DNA from: Pseudomonas sp. AB6
Lineage (GTDB): Bacteria > Pseudomonadota > Gammaproteobacteria > Pseudomonadales > Pseudomonadaceae
Length of the DNA: 64,000 nt
Direction: 5' to 3'
Assembly (NCBI RefSeq): GCF_034314105.1
Contig: NZ_JAVIWJ010000001.1
Location: 1,551,501-1,615,500, forward strand
Notes under the pieces: generated by a model
Told to the model about the DNA's origin: nothing
What the model saw: the letters and a program-made list of their open reading frames with translations, nothing else
The model's database searches: none
Position numbers and translations under genes: made by a program
Part shown: in pieces, positions 63,553 to 64,000 of the stretch
How positions within the stretch are numbered: position 1 is the stretch's first letter
Layout of the letters: each line of letters opens with the position of its first letter

Positions 63553-64000
63553 TTAAGTCTGTGTGGTTTCCAGGTGTTTGCCAGCTTGATGAATGACGAG
63601 CAGCTGATCGTCCTCATCCCAGTCGAAATGGATGCGTAACGTGCGTGAAGGATCGCGTGCGTTGCCCAGACAAAAGTGCCTGTTGATATCGGCTGGCTTG
63701 CCTTTATATTTTCGGTTGTCGGAGTGCTGCCCCATCGTCACGGTGGACATCTTGGGTTGAAAGTCGATGCTTTCCTGTGTGAAGTTTTCGAGGACGTCGT
63801 GAAGACGCTCGGTTTTATTCCGATAGTGCTCGTAAAGCTTGGTGGCCATGAGCAATAGACATGCCCGAAACTTGGCGGTATCACGATAGACCGAATCACG
63901 CATCGATTTCAGGGCTGGGATCGTCAAATGGATGCGTTCCGGGTGCATCGCCAGGATGCTGTTCACTACATCCGACAGACCTTCATCCTTTACGGCGACA
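63553..64000 (-). CDS. Hypothetical protein in helicase operon, 5' end beyond window
   Basis: The minus frame stays open to the right edge and ends at TAA/TGA-type stop by 63553; at least 148 residues are visible. Helical segments (YRDTAKFRACLLLMATKLYE, LHDVLENFTQES) precede a beta-rich end RTLRIHFDWDEDDQLLVIHQ, which recalls RelE/ParE-like small proteins. It precedes the helicase by 9 bases in the same direction, so it is a third operon member. Known DISARM partners (drmD, methylases) are not recognisable here. Confidence 0.55.
   Translation of the reverse strand, partial: VAVKDEGLSDVVNSILAMHPERIHLTIPALKSMRDSVYRDTAKFRACLLLMATKLYEHYRNKTERLHDVLENFTQESIDFQPKMSTVTMGQHSDNRKYKGKPADINRHFCLGNARDPSRTLRIHFDWDEDDQLLVIHQAGKHLETTQT

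Overview
The window looks like a chromosomal stretch of a Pseudomonas (fluorescens/syringae-like gammaproteobacterium). The support is an MvaT-family silencer, a type VI secretion (T6SS) cluster with Pseudomonas-like proteins, and many Pseudomonas-type sensory proteins. It is a strongly accessory region: a secretion locus followed by layers of mobile DNA, small defence-like genes, a light/c-di-GMP/chemotaxis cluster and a helicase-based defence-like operon.

Region by region. (1) 1-12.4 kb: T6SS core in two divergent arms, tssB-tssC-hcp-tssE-tssF on the minus strand (tssF runs off the left edge) and tssJ-tssK-tssL-tssM-tssA on the plus strand. (2) 12.4-15.6 kb: gene graveyard with a frameshifted gene end, a HELTH-motif protein, an IS630 remnant and a helicase C-terminal remnant. 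(3) 15.5-17.2 kb: tyrosine-recombinase genes on the minus strand, one interrupted by an in-frame TGA. (4) 17.5-23.6 kb: a Tn7/Tn5053-like transposition operon: a small protein with a TnsB-like helix-turn-helix stretch, a DDE transposase (TnsB/TniA-like), an AAA+ ATPase (TnsC/TniB-like) and an 887-residue TniQ protein whose N-terminus is a second, degenerate AAA+-like domain. Tandem 16-mers near 24.0 kb may be transposase-binding sites of one end. (5) 24.5-27.7 kb: two MvaT-like genes (one apparently N-terminal only), type B ribosomal protein L31 and degenerate DNA. (6) 27.9-30.6 kb: small defence-like genes (PD-(D/E)xK-type nuclease, Cys-His-Asp protein, AbiJ-N/Mrr-like protein) and an IS3 fragment. 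(7) 31.3-36.7 kb: two XRE regulators, membrane proteins, a metallophosphoesterase and a run of translationally coupled small genes made of tandem duplicates. (8) 37.9-55.2 kb: photoactive yellow protein (pyp) and its CoA ligase (pcl), a broken Aer-like receptor, two further chemoreceptors, a multi-PAS hybrid kinase, an RpfG-like HD-GYP regulator, an IS21 remnant, a CHASE4-PAS-GGDEF-EAL protein and an EAL protein. (9) 55.2-64 kb: antitoxin, HEPN/zinc-ribbon and IS66 remnants, then a DUF1998/helicase pair resembling DISARM DrmB/DrmA and a third gene running off the right edge.

How the parts fit. The T6SS arms encode sheath, tube, baseplate and membrane-complex parts of one machine. The pyp-pcl pair plus chemoreceptors, kinase and c-di-GMP enzymes suggests a blue-light input acting on motility and biofilm, but no tyrosine ammonia-lyase is present to make the p-coumarate from which the chromophore derives. 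The most unusual items are the AAA+-TniQ fusion with its TnsB-HTH companion, the pyp-centred signalling cluster, and the DISARM-like pair without its usual partners. All identifications rest on reading motifs by eye; no database search was possible.
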